A stretch of 64,000 bases of DNA from Nostoc sp. PCC 7524 (GCF_000316645.1 NC_019684.1:868001-932000), one strand, 5' to 3'; positions 25,385 through 35,133 are shown, counted from the stretch's first letter. Translations and numbers: made by a program. Notes: generated by a model not told the origin, from the sequence alone.

Positions 25385-28079
25385 ATTAACGCCTTTTGAA
25401 GATGCGTTACATTTGTCAACCATGCTTCGTATCGCCCTTGATGGGCGTGATATTGGCGCTTATATTTTAACCAAAGGAACTCAAAAAGATAAATTCTGCT
25501 TTGTTTTTGGTTTTGAATGTAGGGGCATTCATACCACCTTAAGAAAGGAACAAATAGATCCAATATTTAATAACATTGAAGCTGGATTAAAAGACATCCC
25601 GGACGGGGAAACAATGACACTACACATGGGATCTTTTAGTTCGGATCAACAGCGACAAGACGAACTAACAGATTTAATTAGACGCGCTCCCTCCCGTGAT
25701 ATTAAATATCTATTAATGGCTGAAAGAGCCAGGGTACAAGAACTAACAAAAGCCGGGATTCGCAAGCCCAAATTCTTGCAAATTTATGTGACATACACGA
25801 TTGAACCCAGTGCTACCCAAGCCGATGATTGGATTGAGAAGCTGTTAGCTAAAGCTGAAGGCTGGTGGTGGAAATTTAAGGGTGATATTGCAGAGATTGA
25901 AAACCAGCGTATCGAAAGTATTATTACCAAAGCTTACCAACAAGGATTTTGCCGTTGGGAACAACTTTTATCTAATAAAATGGGTTTGGATATTCAACCT
26001 CTGACGGCAGCAGAATTGTGGACAAATATCTGGCGGAGATTTAACGATACACCAGCAATAGACATTCCCCAATTAGTGAATCTGGATGAAAATGGCTTGC
26101 ATGAACAAGTTTATTCAGAATTAGCTAGTACAAAATTGCTGATTGAAAATATCCACAGTACAACCATGCTGATGGAGTCTGGTGTACCTTGTGCCGATCG
26201 CCGTTGGGTTAATGTTAACAATAAATATATTGGTGCGCTGACTTTTCTGGAAAAACCCGGTGGCTGGCCAAATAAATTTGCTCAACTGCGATATCTCTGG
26301 GAATTACTAGCTAGGGAAACAGTAGTAGACACAGAGATTGTTTGTCAATTGACAGCAGCAAATCCAGCTTTGGTAAAAACTACCTTGCAAAGAGTGCTGA
26401 AGCAGTCAAATATGACAGCACTGATGGCGCAGGAAAAAAGTAGAACAATAGATGTCAATGCCCAATTAAAGTTAAAAAAATCCGTCGCGGCTCAAGAGCA
26501 ATTGTATGAAGGTGCAGTTCCTATTTATACGGGGTTAGCAATTTTTGTCCATCGCCCAACAGTGGAAAAATTAGATGAAGCCACAAGATATATTGAAAAC
26601 TGCTTTCAACGCCCGGCGCAGGTAGTCAGAGAAATTGAATATGCTTGGAAGATTTGGTTACAATCGCTGCCGATAGTTTGGGAAGGATTGTTAGTTAAAC
26701 CCTTTAACCGTCGTCAGCTGTATTTAACCAGTGAAGTACCGGGGTTAATGCCTTTAGTACAAACTAAAGCCGGAGATAAACATGGCTTTGAATTGATTGC
26801 CGAAGAAGGTGGTACACCGATACATCTAGACTTATTCAATCAACATAAAAATTTGGCTTTATTTGCTACCACCCGTGCAGGTAAATCGGTGTTGGTATCG
26901 GGGATTTTAACCCAAGCTTTAGCCCACGGCATTCCTGTAGTGGCGTTGGATTTTCCCAAACCGGATGGCACATCTACCTTTACTGACTATGCCGAGTTCA
27001 TGGAGGGGAACGGCGCTTATTTTGATATTTCTAAACAGTCCAATAATTTATTCGAGCAACCAGATTTGCGATCGCTTGATCCAGAACAACAGCGCGATCG
27101 CTTGCTTGATTATACCGCTTTTCTGGAATCAGCACTCATGACAATGGTCTTAGGCTCATCCAGTGATAATCAACTTTTAGCACAAACCGTCCGTTCCCTT
27201 CTCAACTTGGCTTTAAGTGCCTTCTTCGCCGATGCAGGTATTCAAGAAAGATATCGCATGGCAATTCAGGGAGGATTCGGCAGTACAGCTTGGCAAAAAA
27301 CCCCTACCTTAAAAGACTTTCTTTACTTCTGTTCACCAGAACATCTGCGCCTAGATGCTGTCAGTGGCAGAGTTGAGGATGCACTCAGTCAAATTCACCT
27401 CCGTTTACGGTTTTGGCTCTCTAGTCGTGTAGGACAAGCTATCTCTGCGCCATCCAGCTTTCCTACAGATGCTCAGCTGGTGGTGTTTGCACTGCGAAAT
27501 CTCTCAGATAACGAAGACGCAGCTGTACTATCATTGAGTGCCTATTCGGCAGCATTGCGGCGTGCCTTAAGTAGTCCAGCTTCTATATTCTTTATAGATG
27601 AAGCCCCGATTTTGTTTGAATTTGACCAAATTTCGGATTTAGTTGGCAGGATGTGCGCTAACGGGGCGAAAGCGGGGATTAGGGTAATTTTATCAGCCCA
27701 AGACCCCGACACCATCGCCAAATCGAAAGCGGCATCCAAGATTTTACAAAACCTCACCACCCGATTAATTGGACGGATTCAACCAGTTGCTGTTGATAGT
27801 TTTGTCAACATCTTGAAATATCCCCGCGAAATTATTGGACGCAACGCCACCGAAAGCTTTTTTCCACGCAAAGAAGGAGTTTATAGTCAATGGCTACTAG
27901 ATGATAACGGTGTTCCTACCTTCTGCCGTTACTATCCAGGCTACGAACAATTGGCGGTAGTTGCTAACAATCCGAATGAACAAACAGCACGTCAACAAGC
28001 TATGCAGCTTTACAGCAATAAATATGAAGCAATTTCCAAATTTGCGCGTCAATTAGTAGCTTCGTTACGTGGGAGTTAG
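25332..28079 (+). CDS. VirB4/TraC-like ATPase
   Basis: The 915-residue protein has a long N-terminal domain and a C-terminal P-loop ATPase: Walker A TTRAGKS (about 512-519), Walker B SIFFIDEAPIL (about 750-760) and the RVILSAQDPDTI motif with the Gln typical of VirB4/HerA ATPases. VirB4 energises pilus assembly and substrate transfer at the inner membrane. Start ATG 25332 (GGAAG upstream) is preferred over 25299, giving overlap with the VirB3-like gene and hence translational coupling. No TrwB/VirD4-type membrane anchor is seen, so it is not the coupling protein. This is the best supported member of the cluster. Confidence 0.85.
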   Translation: MKQKIGKQSVGIAGQESRLTPFEDALHLSTMLRIALDGRDIGAYILTKGTQKDKFCFVFGFECRGIHTTLRKEQIDPIFNNIEAGLKDIPDGETMTLHMGSFSSDQQRQDELTDLIRRAPSRDIKYLLMAERARVQELTKAGIRKPKFLQIYVTYTIEPSATQADDWIEKLLAKAEGWWWKFKGDIAEIENQRIESIITKAYQQGFCRWEQLLSNKMGLDIQPLTAAELWTNIWRRFNDTPAIDIPQLVNLDENGLHEQVYSELASTKLLIENIHSTTMLMESGVPCADRRWVNVNNKYIGALTFLEKPGGWPNKFAQLRYLWELLARETVVDTEIVCQLTAANPALVKTTLQRVLKQSNMTALMAQEKSRTIDVNAQLKLKKSVAAQEQLYEGAVPIYTGLAIFVHRPTVEKLDEATRYIENCFQRPAQVVREIEYAWKIWLQSLPIVWEGLLVKPFNRRQLYLTSEVPGLMPLVQTKAGDKHGFELIAEEGGTPIHLDLFNQHKNLALFATTRAGKSVLVSGILTQALAHGIPVVALDFPKPDGTSTFTDYAEFMEGNGAYFDISKQSNNLFEQPDLRSLDPEQQRDRLLDYTAFLESALMTMVLGSSSDNQLLAQTVRSLLNLALSAFFADAGIQERYRMAIQGGFGSTAWQKTPTLKDFLYFCSPEHLRLDAVSGRVEDALSQIHLRLRFWLSSRVGQAISAPSSFPTDAQLVVFALRNLSDNEDAAVLSLSAYSAALRRALSSPASIFFIDEAPILFEFDQISDLVGRMCANGAKAGIRVILSAQDPDTIAKSKAASKILQNLTTRLIGRIQPVAVDSFVNILKYPREIIGRNATESFFPRKEGVYSQWLLDDNGVPTFCRYYPGYEQLAVVANNPNEQTARQQAMQLYSNKYEAISKFARQLVASLRGS

Positions 28080-28147
28080 TTTTTACAATTCAAAATTATA
28101 TATAGGACTCGTATTTGATGCGTGAAAAACCCTGATAATCTTTCTTC

Positions 28148-28177
28148 CTGTCACCTGTCACCTGTCACCTGTCACCT
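28148..28177. repeat. TGTCACC heptamer array
   Basis: Four consecutive CTGTCAC units in the 140-base gap between the VirB4-like and VirB5-like genes. Confidence 0.85.
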
Positions 28178-28219
28178 ACCTACTCCAGTAAATTCAAAAA
28201 TCAAATCGGATTGCTATAA

Positions 28220-28999
28220 ATGAAAAAAATTACTTTCTTCACATTGGCTTTTTCCACATTATTAATTTGGCCAGCGATGGCACAGTTGGGTAGAGTTTGG
28301 AGTGACTTTCAATATTACTCGGTAGATTTTCAAAACTATCTGAGAAATAATCTGAGTGATACGTTACAACCTCTAGAAGCCACTACTCAAAATGCTCTCA
28401 ATAGTTCTAGTGGCGATTTAAATATACCTAATCCTGTGGCTGCGGGGCAACAAGCTAGGCAAAGTCTTTTATTTTTTAGCTCTATTCCCGATAAATTTGA
28501 TAACAATCAGGCGGTACATTCTAATTTGGTTAGCAATGAAATGAATCGAGTAATTACCCGCAGTGCAGTAGTGGGTGTTTTGGGTAGAGAAGCACAAAAT
28601 AGGACTAAAAATAAATTAGAAAATACGGAAAGAACTATAACTAATATTGAAAGGTATGTGCAAGAAGCTGATCAAGCGCAAAATTTGATTAGTAATCTAG
28701 TTAATGCTGCGGCTAATGTTGCTAACAATCCCCTGTTAGATGCTAATAAAAATCAAGCCAATTTACAATTACAAAGTATAAAAATTCAAAGCGAACAAGC
28801 GAAACTTGTCAGTGAAACATTAGCGCAATCTCTACAAACTAATCAGTTTTTACAATATTCCAACTTAAATTTAGCCAATATTTCGCAGCAGATGGAAGAA
28901 GCAAATAGAGCGCGGAGAGTTGATACATCGACAGAAGCGGCGCGATTGTTACGCACGACTTCCCAAATAGATTTATTTGGTAGAGATATTAATAATTAA
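28220..28999 (+). CDS. VirB5/TrbJ-like secreted helical protein candidate
   Basis: 259 residues beginning with a clear signal peptide (KKITFFTLAFSTLLIWPAMA, cleavage after AMA). The rest is predicted almost all helical, rich in Gln, Asn and Ala, with coiled-coil stretches (ENTERTITNIERYVQEADQA; LQLQSIKIQSEQAKLVSETL). Periplasmic VirB5/TrbJ minor pilus proteins have this architecture and genomic position between VirB4 and VirB6. Identity beyond that is inference. Confidence 0.6.
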   Translation: MKKITFFTLAFSTLLIWPAMAQLGRVWSDFQYYSVDFQNYLRNNLSDTLQPLEATTQNALNSSSGDLNIPNPVAAGQQARQSLLFFSSIPDKFDNNQAVHSNLVSNEMNRVITRSAVVGVLGREAQNRTKNKLENTERTITNIERYVQEADQAQNLISNLVNAAANVANNPLLDANKNQANLQLQSIKIQSEQAKLVSETLAQSLQTNQFLQYSNLNLANISQQMEEANRARRVDTSTEAARLLRTTSQIDLFGRDINN

Positions 29000-29027
29000 A
29001 ATTTTACCTACTTTTTGATAAATTAAA

Positions 29028-30074
29028 ATGTGGCTTTACACACAAAATTTAGCTGAAATTGGCATCACCGATACTTTTAATAGTGGTGCAACAACTGCCC
29101 GCCGTCTGGCGGAAAGTTGGGATAATCAATGGCTTGATTTATTACAAAACAACACGAATAATAACTTGTATGGTGCTTTAACTAATTTGGGTGTATTTTT
29201 TGCAGTTGGCACCCTACTTTTCTTCGTCATCCAGTGGTTTAAAGATGTTATTCACAGTGAATATTCTCGCCCAATATCAGCCCTTGTTTGGCCGTTTATC
29301 GTAGTTGTGTTGTTAAGTAATGCTGGTAATGGCAGTATTCTTTCTACTTTGACATTGGGAGTGAGGAATTTTATTAATACTGTCAATCAGCAAGTGATTA
29401 CTACAGCCAATGCTAATCAAGTTTATCAACAAGCATTGAATATGAGTGTGGCGGAAGAAGTCGCCGGTTCTTTACTGCGTCCTTGTCAATCATTGACTGG
29501 TGAACAACAAAGCCAATGCTTGACTAGAGCCAGCGAAAGAATTGATCAGCTTTGGCGGGAATATAGAAATTTATATGGGAATCAAACATGGATAAATAGA
29601 CTAGAAAATCAAGTCAATCAGATTAGATTTGGTACGGGTTTTCTCTCGGAAACTAACTTTAATGCTTTGTTAGGAAATACTGTTCAAACTACTATTAAAA
29701 ACTTTTTAATCTCTTTGCAGTATGCCTTTCAGAATTTGATCGAAGCGACTATGTTACTAATAGCAGCTTTAGGCCCCTTAGCTGTGGGTGGTTCTTTGCT
29801 ACCTGTAGCGGGTAAGCCGATTTTTGCTTGGTTAACAGGGTTTTTAGCGGCAGGAATTGCCAAGATTTCATTTAATATCATTGCGGTATTAACAGCCGCA
29901 GTCATAGTCAATGGTCCAGGACAAGATCCTAATGCTAATCCTGATTTAATGTGGTTCATCATCTTTCTAGGGATTTTAGCACCACTGCTATCATTAATTT
30001 TGGCTGGTGCAGGGGGTTTGGCAGTATTCAGTGCTATTAGTAATACCTCTAATTTGGTGAGGGAAAGAATCTAA
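29028..30074 (+). CDS. VirB6/TrbL-like polytopic membrane protein
   Basis: A 348-residue protein with about five to six membrane helices: LYGALTNLGVFFAVGTLLFF, PISALVWPFIVVVLLS, a large soluble loop (about residues 115-225), then LIEATMLLIAALGPLAVGGS, AWLTGFLAAGIAKISFNIIA and WFIIFLGILAPLLSLILAGA. The central soluble loop and C-terminal helix bundle resemble VirB6/TrbL, which forms part of the inner-membrane channel. It begins 28 bases after the VirB5-like gene. Sequence motifs are weak in this family, so topology and order carry the call. Confidence 0.7.
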   Translation: MWLYTQNLAEIGITDTFNSGATTARRLAESWDNQWLDLLQNNTNNNLYGALTNLGVFFAVGTLLFFVIQWFKDVIHSEYSRPISALVWPFIVVVLLSNAGNGSILSTLTLGVRNFINTVNQQVITTANANQVYQQALNMSVAEEVAGSLLRPCQSLTGEQQSQCLTRASERIDQLWREYRNLYGNQTWINRLENQVNQIRFGTGFLSETNFNALLGNTVQTTIKNFLISLQYAFQNLIEATMLLIAALGPLAVGGSLLPVAGKPIFAWLTGFLAAGIAKISFNIIAVLTAAVIVNGPGQDPNANPDLMWFIIFLGILAPLLSLILAGAGGLAVFSAISNTSNLVRERI

Positions 30075-30126
30075 GAATATGTGGCGTTATGGGATGACAT
30101 AAATCAGCAAAATTAAGGTGGAAATC

Positions 30127-30939
30127 ATGGTGAATTTGTTAACGAAAAAGCAAGAACAAAAAATCAGTGTTTTAACAACCTTTGCGATCGCCACTTTTAG
30201 TTTACATCTATTAGTATTATTTATATTTCTATCTCAAGGCTTGAATATTCGGCAATTGAGTGAGAGAAAACCCCCTAATTTTGTGCAAACAATCGATGGG
30301 CAACCAATTAGTAATACTGACGAATTAGCCAGAAACCCACAAGCCATACGGCAATTTGTCAGTAAGACTATGACATCAATGTTTAATTGGTCGGGAACTC
30401 TCCCACCACGAACCATTGAGGAAGTCGCTAAACCCCAACCAGACCCAGGAATATTAGTCAGAACACCCACAGGTGGAAGCCAAAAAGTAACCACTAGCAC
30501 TTGGGTAGCCAGTTTCGCTATCTCAGAAGATTTTCGCAAAGGTTTTTTGAGTGTGTTGGCTGATATGACTCCGCCAGAGGTGTTTGCTAGCAATGCTAAC
30601 CAAGCTATGTCAGCACAATTAATTATTAAGCGTGTTTATCCCCCTGTACAAATCTCGCCAGGGAATTGGCGGGTGGGAATGGTGGCGGATTTGGTACAGA
30701 AAAAACAAGTTGACGGGAAAAAGTTAATTACTCCTTTTAATAAAGATTTATTGGTGCGTGCAGTCGATTATTTTCCTTATCCCTTGGCAGAAAATAGCAC
30801 CGATTTACAAAGAGCAATTTATAGTAGTCGTGCTGATAAGTTGGAAATTTATGAGATTCGGAATTTGTGTTTAATTGATGGCTATGACAATGTGAGCGGT
30901 AGTCAGTCTAATCCTTGTGGGAATAATTTTATTCGGTAA
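30127..30939 (+). CDS. VirB8/TraE-like bitopic protein, paralog 1
   Basis: A 270-residue protein with a short cytosolic N-terminus, a single membrane helix (TFAIATFSLHLLVLFIFLS) and a periplasmic domain with FVSKTMTSMFNWSGTLPP and WRVGMVADLVQ, as in VirB8/TraE NTF2-like domains. Start ATG 30127 has AAGGTGGA just upstream. The next gene is a clear paralog (same FVGETMTLMLTWSQTQPP pattern). VirB8 bridges inner-membrane and core complexes. Confidence 0.65.
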   Translation: MVNLLTKKQEQKISVLTTFAIATFSLHLLVLFIFLSQGLNIRQLSERKPPNFVQTIDGQPISNTDELARNPQAIRQFVSKTMTSMFNWSGTLPPRTIEEVAKPQPDPGILVRTPTGGSQKVTTSTWVASFAISEDFRKGFLSVLADMTPPEVFASNANQAMSAQLIIKRVYPPVQISPGNWRVGMVADLVQKKQVDGKKLITPFNKDLLVRAVDYFPYPLAENSTDLQRAIYSSRADKLEIYEIRNLCLIDGYDNVSGSQSNPCGNNFIR

Positions 30940-31002
30940 GGCTCATGCACAGACGCTAGAGAAGAGAAATAAGAGTTACCCAATCCCCAATCCCCAGCCC
31001 CT

Positions 31003-31695
31003 ATGCAATTAATTAAATCTGAAAATAAAAAAAGTAGTATTCTGCCTTTATTTGCTGTTGCCACATTTGGGTTACATCTGTTGAGTTTACTGTTGCTATT
31101 GTTTCATGGGTCGATGTTACAAATATTAAATCAGCGACTTATGCCACGTAGTTTAATACAACTGGGTGATGGTCGTGCAATTACGGTAGACCCGAAGTCA
31201 AGTGTGGAGAGATACCCGGAGACGGTTCGTCGGTTTGTGGGTGAAACTATGACTCTGATGCTCACTTGGTCACAAACACAGCCACCTGCCACTATTTGGG
31301 AAAGTAGTTCACAACTGTTGGCGAATAATTTACAACCCAAATTTTTATCGGAAATCAATAATTTAAATTCTGCGGCTCGCATTGCTAATACTAATAGAAG
31401 GGACGAACATATATTGATCATTCAAAGAATTTCTCAACCAACTCCTATTGGTGATGGTCAATGGCAAGTCGAAATGCTTGCCCATCAATTAATTTTTAAT
31501 AGTTCTGATAATTTAGGTAGGTCAATTCCTTTTAATAAACAAATTCTAGTGAGAGCGATAGATGAACAAAAACCTGCATTACCAACTTCACCATTACCTT
31601 GGCAATTAGCAGCTTACCGTCTGGGGGAAGCTCGATTAGAAATTTACAATATCTGCGAACTTCAAGATAACAACTGTTCTAGCAATTTCAACTAA
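31003..31695 (+). CDS. VirB8/TraE-like bitopic protein, paralog 2
   Basis: The 230-residue protein has one N-terminal membrane helix (FAVATFGLHLLSLLLLLFHG) and a periplasmic part sharing the ETMTxMxxWSxxxPP segment, the xxWQVEMLAH strand and the end of paralog 1 (LEIYNIC against LEIYEIR). Tandem duplication of a VirB8-like subunit is therefore visible from sequence. GGGGATT-type repeats lie in the 63-base gap before it. The VirB10-like gene follows after 10 bases. Confidence 0.65.
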   Translation: MQLIKSENKKSSILPLFAVATFGLHLLSLLLLLFHGSMLQILNQRLMPRSLIQLGDGRAITVDPKSSVERYPETVRRFVGETMTLMLTWSQTQPPATIWESSSQLLANNLQPKFLSEINNLNSAARIANTNRRDEHILIIQRISQPTPIGDGQWQVEMLAHQLIFNSSDNLGRSIPFNKQILVRAIDEQKPALPTSPLPWQLAAYRLGEARLEIYNICELQDNNCSSNFN

Positions 31696-31705
31696 GCAAT
31701 ACACC

Positions 31706-33256
31706 ATGACTCCATACTCCGTCACTCCCGAAATTTCACCTAAACAACTACCTAATTTCACTCCTGATAATGACCAGTTAGCCGTCGATACTGCTGATTG
31801 GGAATCTACGATGGCAAGATTAGTTGGGTTGCAAGAAAAATCTCCTACTGTTGATGTTAAATCAATAGATGATGTTGCGATCGCCCAGCCATCTGCACCA
31901 ACTGAGCAACCCCTAGCTACTAACCCCTTTGCCAAATTAGCCTTAGTCGGGACTGCCACTTTAACTATTATGGTGGTGGCTGGTGCATTTTTATCACAGC
32001 TGATGAGCGCCAACAATCAACAGCCACAACCCAATAATATAGTTGCATCACCCACTCCCTCACCCACTTCTAATCTCTCTCCACAAGCCAGCCTCCAGCA
32101 AGAAGTAGAAACTCTCAAAACGAAATTAGCTCTGGCTGAACAAGCCCAGGCTGTAAAAGTTGCCCAACAAAATCTCAGGAATGCCTCTACACCTGCTGTT
32201 CGTCCTACATTTACCCCTGCACAGAATAATAATAGTGATCAAAACAGGGTACAAACCGCCCAAGCAATCACACCTGCGCCACGGACTGTAATAGTCGAGC
32301 GAGTTCCAGCCAACCCCTACCCCCAACCACCCGTTCCTATAGCAGCTGCTGTCACACCGCAGTTACCACCCCCCCCAGTGCAGCCCAATCCTACACCCTC
32401 TCAACCTGACCCTTTCGAGGAATGGTCAAGATTAGCCAAGTTGGGTAGCTACGGACAGGTAGATATGGCATCTGAACCGATGAGGACTGCAACACCTCCA
32501 GCCCCGGTAAATAATACACCACCACAACCAATAAATCCTAGAGCAAACCAGGCGCAACGGACACCTGCTGTGATTAGTCGAGTCCCATCTCAAAGTCCGA
32601 CAACCCTCAAGGTAGGAACAAGTGCCAAAGCAGTGCTAGCTACGGCTGTGTTTGGGGAAACTACCAGAAGCAGAGGAAATAGCGGTAATGACAACGATGA
32701 TCCCAACTTGTTTGTTGTGCAGTTGCGAGAACCCCTCAAAAGTGCCGATGGTGCGATCGCTTTACCACCTAAAACTGAGTTATTAACGCAAGTCAGTTCC
32801 ATTTCGGAACGGGGATTAATCCAACTCAAGTTAGTCAAAGCCATCTTGCCAGATAACGGCAACTTCTCAGAACGAGATATACCTGACAATGCCCTGATTA
32901 TCCGTGCTTCTGGAGGTAGACCCCTAGTAGCACAGCAATATCCCAATCGCAGCTCGTCAATAGCTTCGATGGATGCAGGACTATTTATTTTAGGTGGGAT
33001 TGCCAAAGCCGCAGAGTTATATAACCGCATCGATTCACAAGTTACCGTCAATGGCGGTAGCACCGTAGTTACCAATAACAGTTCTCGCCGTGATATACCT
33101 GCTGGGTTAGTGGAAGGGGGTTTGAACTCCATAGTGCCTCTGATTTCCCAGCGCAATCAACAGGCGATCGCGCAAATGATGCAACAAAGCAATGTGTGGC
33201 TTTTACCAGCCGGCACCGAAGTAGAAATATATGTCAATCAATCCATACAGTTGTAA
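31706..33256 (+). CDS. VirB10/TrbI-like protein
   Basis: 516 residues: cytosolic N-terminus, one membrane helix (LALVGTATLTIMVVAGAFLS, about 78-98), a heptad-repeat coiled coil (QEVETLKTKLALAEQAQA), a long Pro-rich linker to span the periplasm (about 160-300) and a C-terminal beta-domain (about 310-516) ending WLLPAGTEVEIYVNQSIQL, the TrbI/VirB10 ending. VirB10 connects the ATPases to the outer-membrane pore. The stop codon is 2 bases before the ATG of the next gene. Confidence 0.8.
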   Translation: MTPYSVTPEISPKQLPNFTPDNDQLAVDTADWESTMARLVGLQEKSPTVDVKSIDDVAIAQPSAPTEQPLATNPFAKLALVGTATLTIMVVAGAFLSQLMSANNQQPQPNNIVASPTPSPTSNLSPQASLQQEVETLKTKLALAEQAQAVKVAQQNLRNASTPAVRPTFTPAQNNNSDQNRVQTAQAITPAPRTVIVERVPANPYPQPPVPIAAAVTPQLPPPPVQPNPTPSQPDPFEEWSRLAKLGSYGQVDMASEPMRTATPPAPVNNTPPQPINPRANQAQRTPAVISRVPSQSPTTLKVGTSAKAVLATAVFGETTRSRGNSGNDNDDPNLFVVQLREPLKSADGAIALPPKTELLTQVSSISERGLIQLKLVKAILPDNGNFSERDIPDNALIIRASGGRPLVAQQYPNRSSSIASMDAGLFILGGIAKAAELYNRIDSQVTVNGGSTVVTNNSSRRDIPAGLVEGGLNSIVPLISQRNQQAIAQMMQQSNVWLLPAGTEVEIYVNQSIQL

Positions 33257-33258
33257 TC

Positions 33259-33900
33259 ATGAGAGCTAATCACGGGAACAACCCACAACCAAATCAGAAA
33301 ATAGGCATTGGTCATAGCAATTTAAAATTAGAGAATTCCGGGGAAAAAACCTCCCCCACTCCCTCATTCCAGCGTCATTTTTTATCTGGCGTATCCCTGA
33401 TTTTTACAACTGCAATCTTACTACTAGCGGGTCGTGCTATAGCTAACAATGCCGTTCTGCGGTCAATTTTTTCCTGTCAAGCTCAGGGTTTAGGAGGAGT
33501 CATCCCTACGATTACAGTCTGGTATCAACAAGGGACAAACTTAAGCTTTATTCCCGCCGGTGAAACTATCAGAAAAGTCTGGCTCAATGACCCATCACAG
33601 GTAACACTAGACTTTGACGGCCCCATGTGTATGCAGTTTGGTCAAGCAAGCGGTGCTACAGGCGATTGTCAAAACTCAGCTGCCAATGTCATTCAACTGC
33701 GACGCATTGCCAAACTCAACATTCCCGGACTACCTAACACTAACAATACACTTTTAACAGTAATTACTGATGCTCAAGGTCAACCGAAGCTCTACACCTT
33801 TAGAGTTCTCTATGGAGATGATGCACCAGAGTATCATACCTTAGCGGTTTTTGCTGATCCCCCTCCGCCTGGAGAATCATGTGTCAGAGTTGCTCGCTGA
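33259..33900 (+). CDS. VirB9/TraK-like periplasmic protein candidate
   Basis: 213 residues with one N-terminal hydrophobic helix (FLSGVSLIFTTAILLLAGRA) followed by a beta-rich domain: TIRKVWLNDPSQVTLDFDG, NVIQLRRIAKLNI and LLTVITDAQGQPKLYTFRVL. The strand pattern (GxTxxIxLxDPxxV ... TxLTVxTDxxxYxFxL) is that of VirB9/TraK N-terminal domains, which form the outer-membrane core with VirB10. Start ATG 33259, separated by 2 bases from the VirB10-like stop, was chosen over an upstream frame start at 33196. Last gene of the cluster. Confidence 0.6.
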   Translation: MRANHGNNPQPNQKIGIGHSNLKLENSGEKTSPTPSFQRHFLSGVSLIFTTAILLLAGRAIANNAVLRSIFSCQAQGLGGVIPTITVWYQQGTNLSFIPAGETIRKVWLNDPSQVTLDFDGPMCMQFGQASGATGDCQNSAANVIQLRRIAKLNIPGLPNTNNTLLTVITDAQGQPKLYTFRVLYGDDAPEYHTLAVFADPPPPGESCVRVAR

Positions 33901-34079
33901 TGGGTTAGGGACTGGCAATTTAAAAAGCTCTCATATTGATGATGAGTGTAGGTTTTTTACAAAGATGCTCAAAGAGCAACAAGGGAGACAAGAGAAATCA
34001 GCCAATAAATTGTAAATTAGTCTGTTATCGTCACCGCAAAAATTAGCGCATTAAAAATCTTGATTCACCCTGGTGTGAA

Positions 34080-34141
34080 AGGGTGCGTCAGTATGAATAA
34101 TTTCTTGGTACAGCTAGGTTTTCTCGCACTGACGCACCCTA
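34080..34141. repeat. Inverted-repeat element AGGGTGCGTCAGT (family C, copy 2)
   Basis: Arms AGGGTGCGTCAGT (34080-34092) and ACTGACGCACCCT (34128-34140) around a 35-base core that is the reverse complement of the core at 16000-16034 (about 30 of 35 bases). The T-rich right flank ending GAAGTCCC matches copy 1 in the same orientation. It occupies the 319-base gap after the secretion cluster, where nothing else is seen. Confidence 0.85.
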
Positions 34142-34219
34142 AATTTTGGATATTTTTTTATCTGGAAGTCCCTGAGTGCTGAGTTATGAACTCAGCAATC
34201 TAGGCAATACAAAGCATCT

Positions 34220-35056
34220 TTATTCAGGTTTGGTAGCAAACTGTAATCTGGGATCTGGCATGAAAGTATATCTGAGATATATTCCACCCCAGACAAACAA
34301 GATAATTAATAAACCACCAATACCTAAAGGGCTAGGAAGCCAAAACACTACTTCGATGTGGTTCAGTTCACCGGGTTGGAGTTGCCATACTAATTGCTTA
34401 CCTCTTTTCTCTGGTTCTACAGCCGTTTCTGTTTTTTGAATGTTCTTAGCTCCCCAAGGAGTTTTTAAGCCAAATTCTAAATTGAGAATAGAACCAGCAT
34501 CAGCTAAGACGTTACCTTTACTGGCAATTAAAGAGAGCGATCGCAAGTCTAAATCGTAAATTAATTTATTCCGTACTACTAACAAAAAGTTATTTTGGAA
34601 TAAGAGGAAATTAGACTCAATTTTGGGTAATTCAGAGTTGGATTCTTGTGGCTCAGACTCATTATTTTGCTGGTAATGAGAACTAAAGAAATCATTAAAC
34701 TTGGTTTGTAATTCTCGACCATTACTAAAAGGAATTGTCACAACGACTTCCTCCTTAGAAATCCGTCTAGCCGTACCTTCTAGTTTACGAGCGCGTTTTT
34801 CTATACTGTTTAACCATTCATATACATAATCACCGCTAAAACTGGTAAGTCTTTCTCCTAACTTAATATGCTGTACCAGTTCACCACTATTAGAGTTATT
34901 AAAATTAACGCCTACATCGTATTGAACACACCCAGATAATAGTAGCGATATCAACAATACAAATGGCAGAATCCTGCGACTATTTAATTGTGCTAATACT
35001 AATTTAAATGGTCTAATTAACGCCATTAACCCTTTGCCAAAAATAGAATAGTTCAT
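34220..35056 (-). CDS. DUF3153-type lipoprotein
   Basis: 278 residues. A hydrophobic stretch ending in LLLSGCVQYD gives a lipobox, and a C-terminal membrane helix (GIGGLLIILFVWGGIYLRY) anchors the other end. The middle (EGTARRISKEEVVVTIPFSN) fits the cyanobacterial DUF3153 family, whose function is unknown. The start ATG 35056 is fixed by a strong GGAGG 10 bases upstream; the upstream extension to 35158 is made of tandem-repeat sequence. It forms a pair with the TPR gene upstream on the same strand. Confidence 0.7.
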   Translation of the reverse strand: MNYSIFGKGLMALIRPFKLVLAQLNSRRILPFVLLISLLLSGCVQYDVGVNFNNSNSGELVQHIKLGERLTSFSGDYVYEWLNSIEKRARKLEGTARRISKEEVVVTIPFSNGRELQTKFNDFFSSHYQQNNESEPQESNSELPKIESNFLLFQNNFLLVVRNKLIYDLDLRSLSLIASKGNVLADAGSILNLEFGLKTPWGAKNIQKTETAVEPEKRGKQLVWQLQPGELNHIEVVFWLPSPLGIGGLLIILFVWGGIYLRYTFMPDPRLQFATKPE

Positions 35057-35133
35057 TAAATATAATCCTCCAAAAATTAAATAAATCTTCCTGTTTTGAC
35101 AGTGCTGAGTATTAAATACTCCCCCCCTACTTC

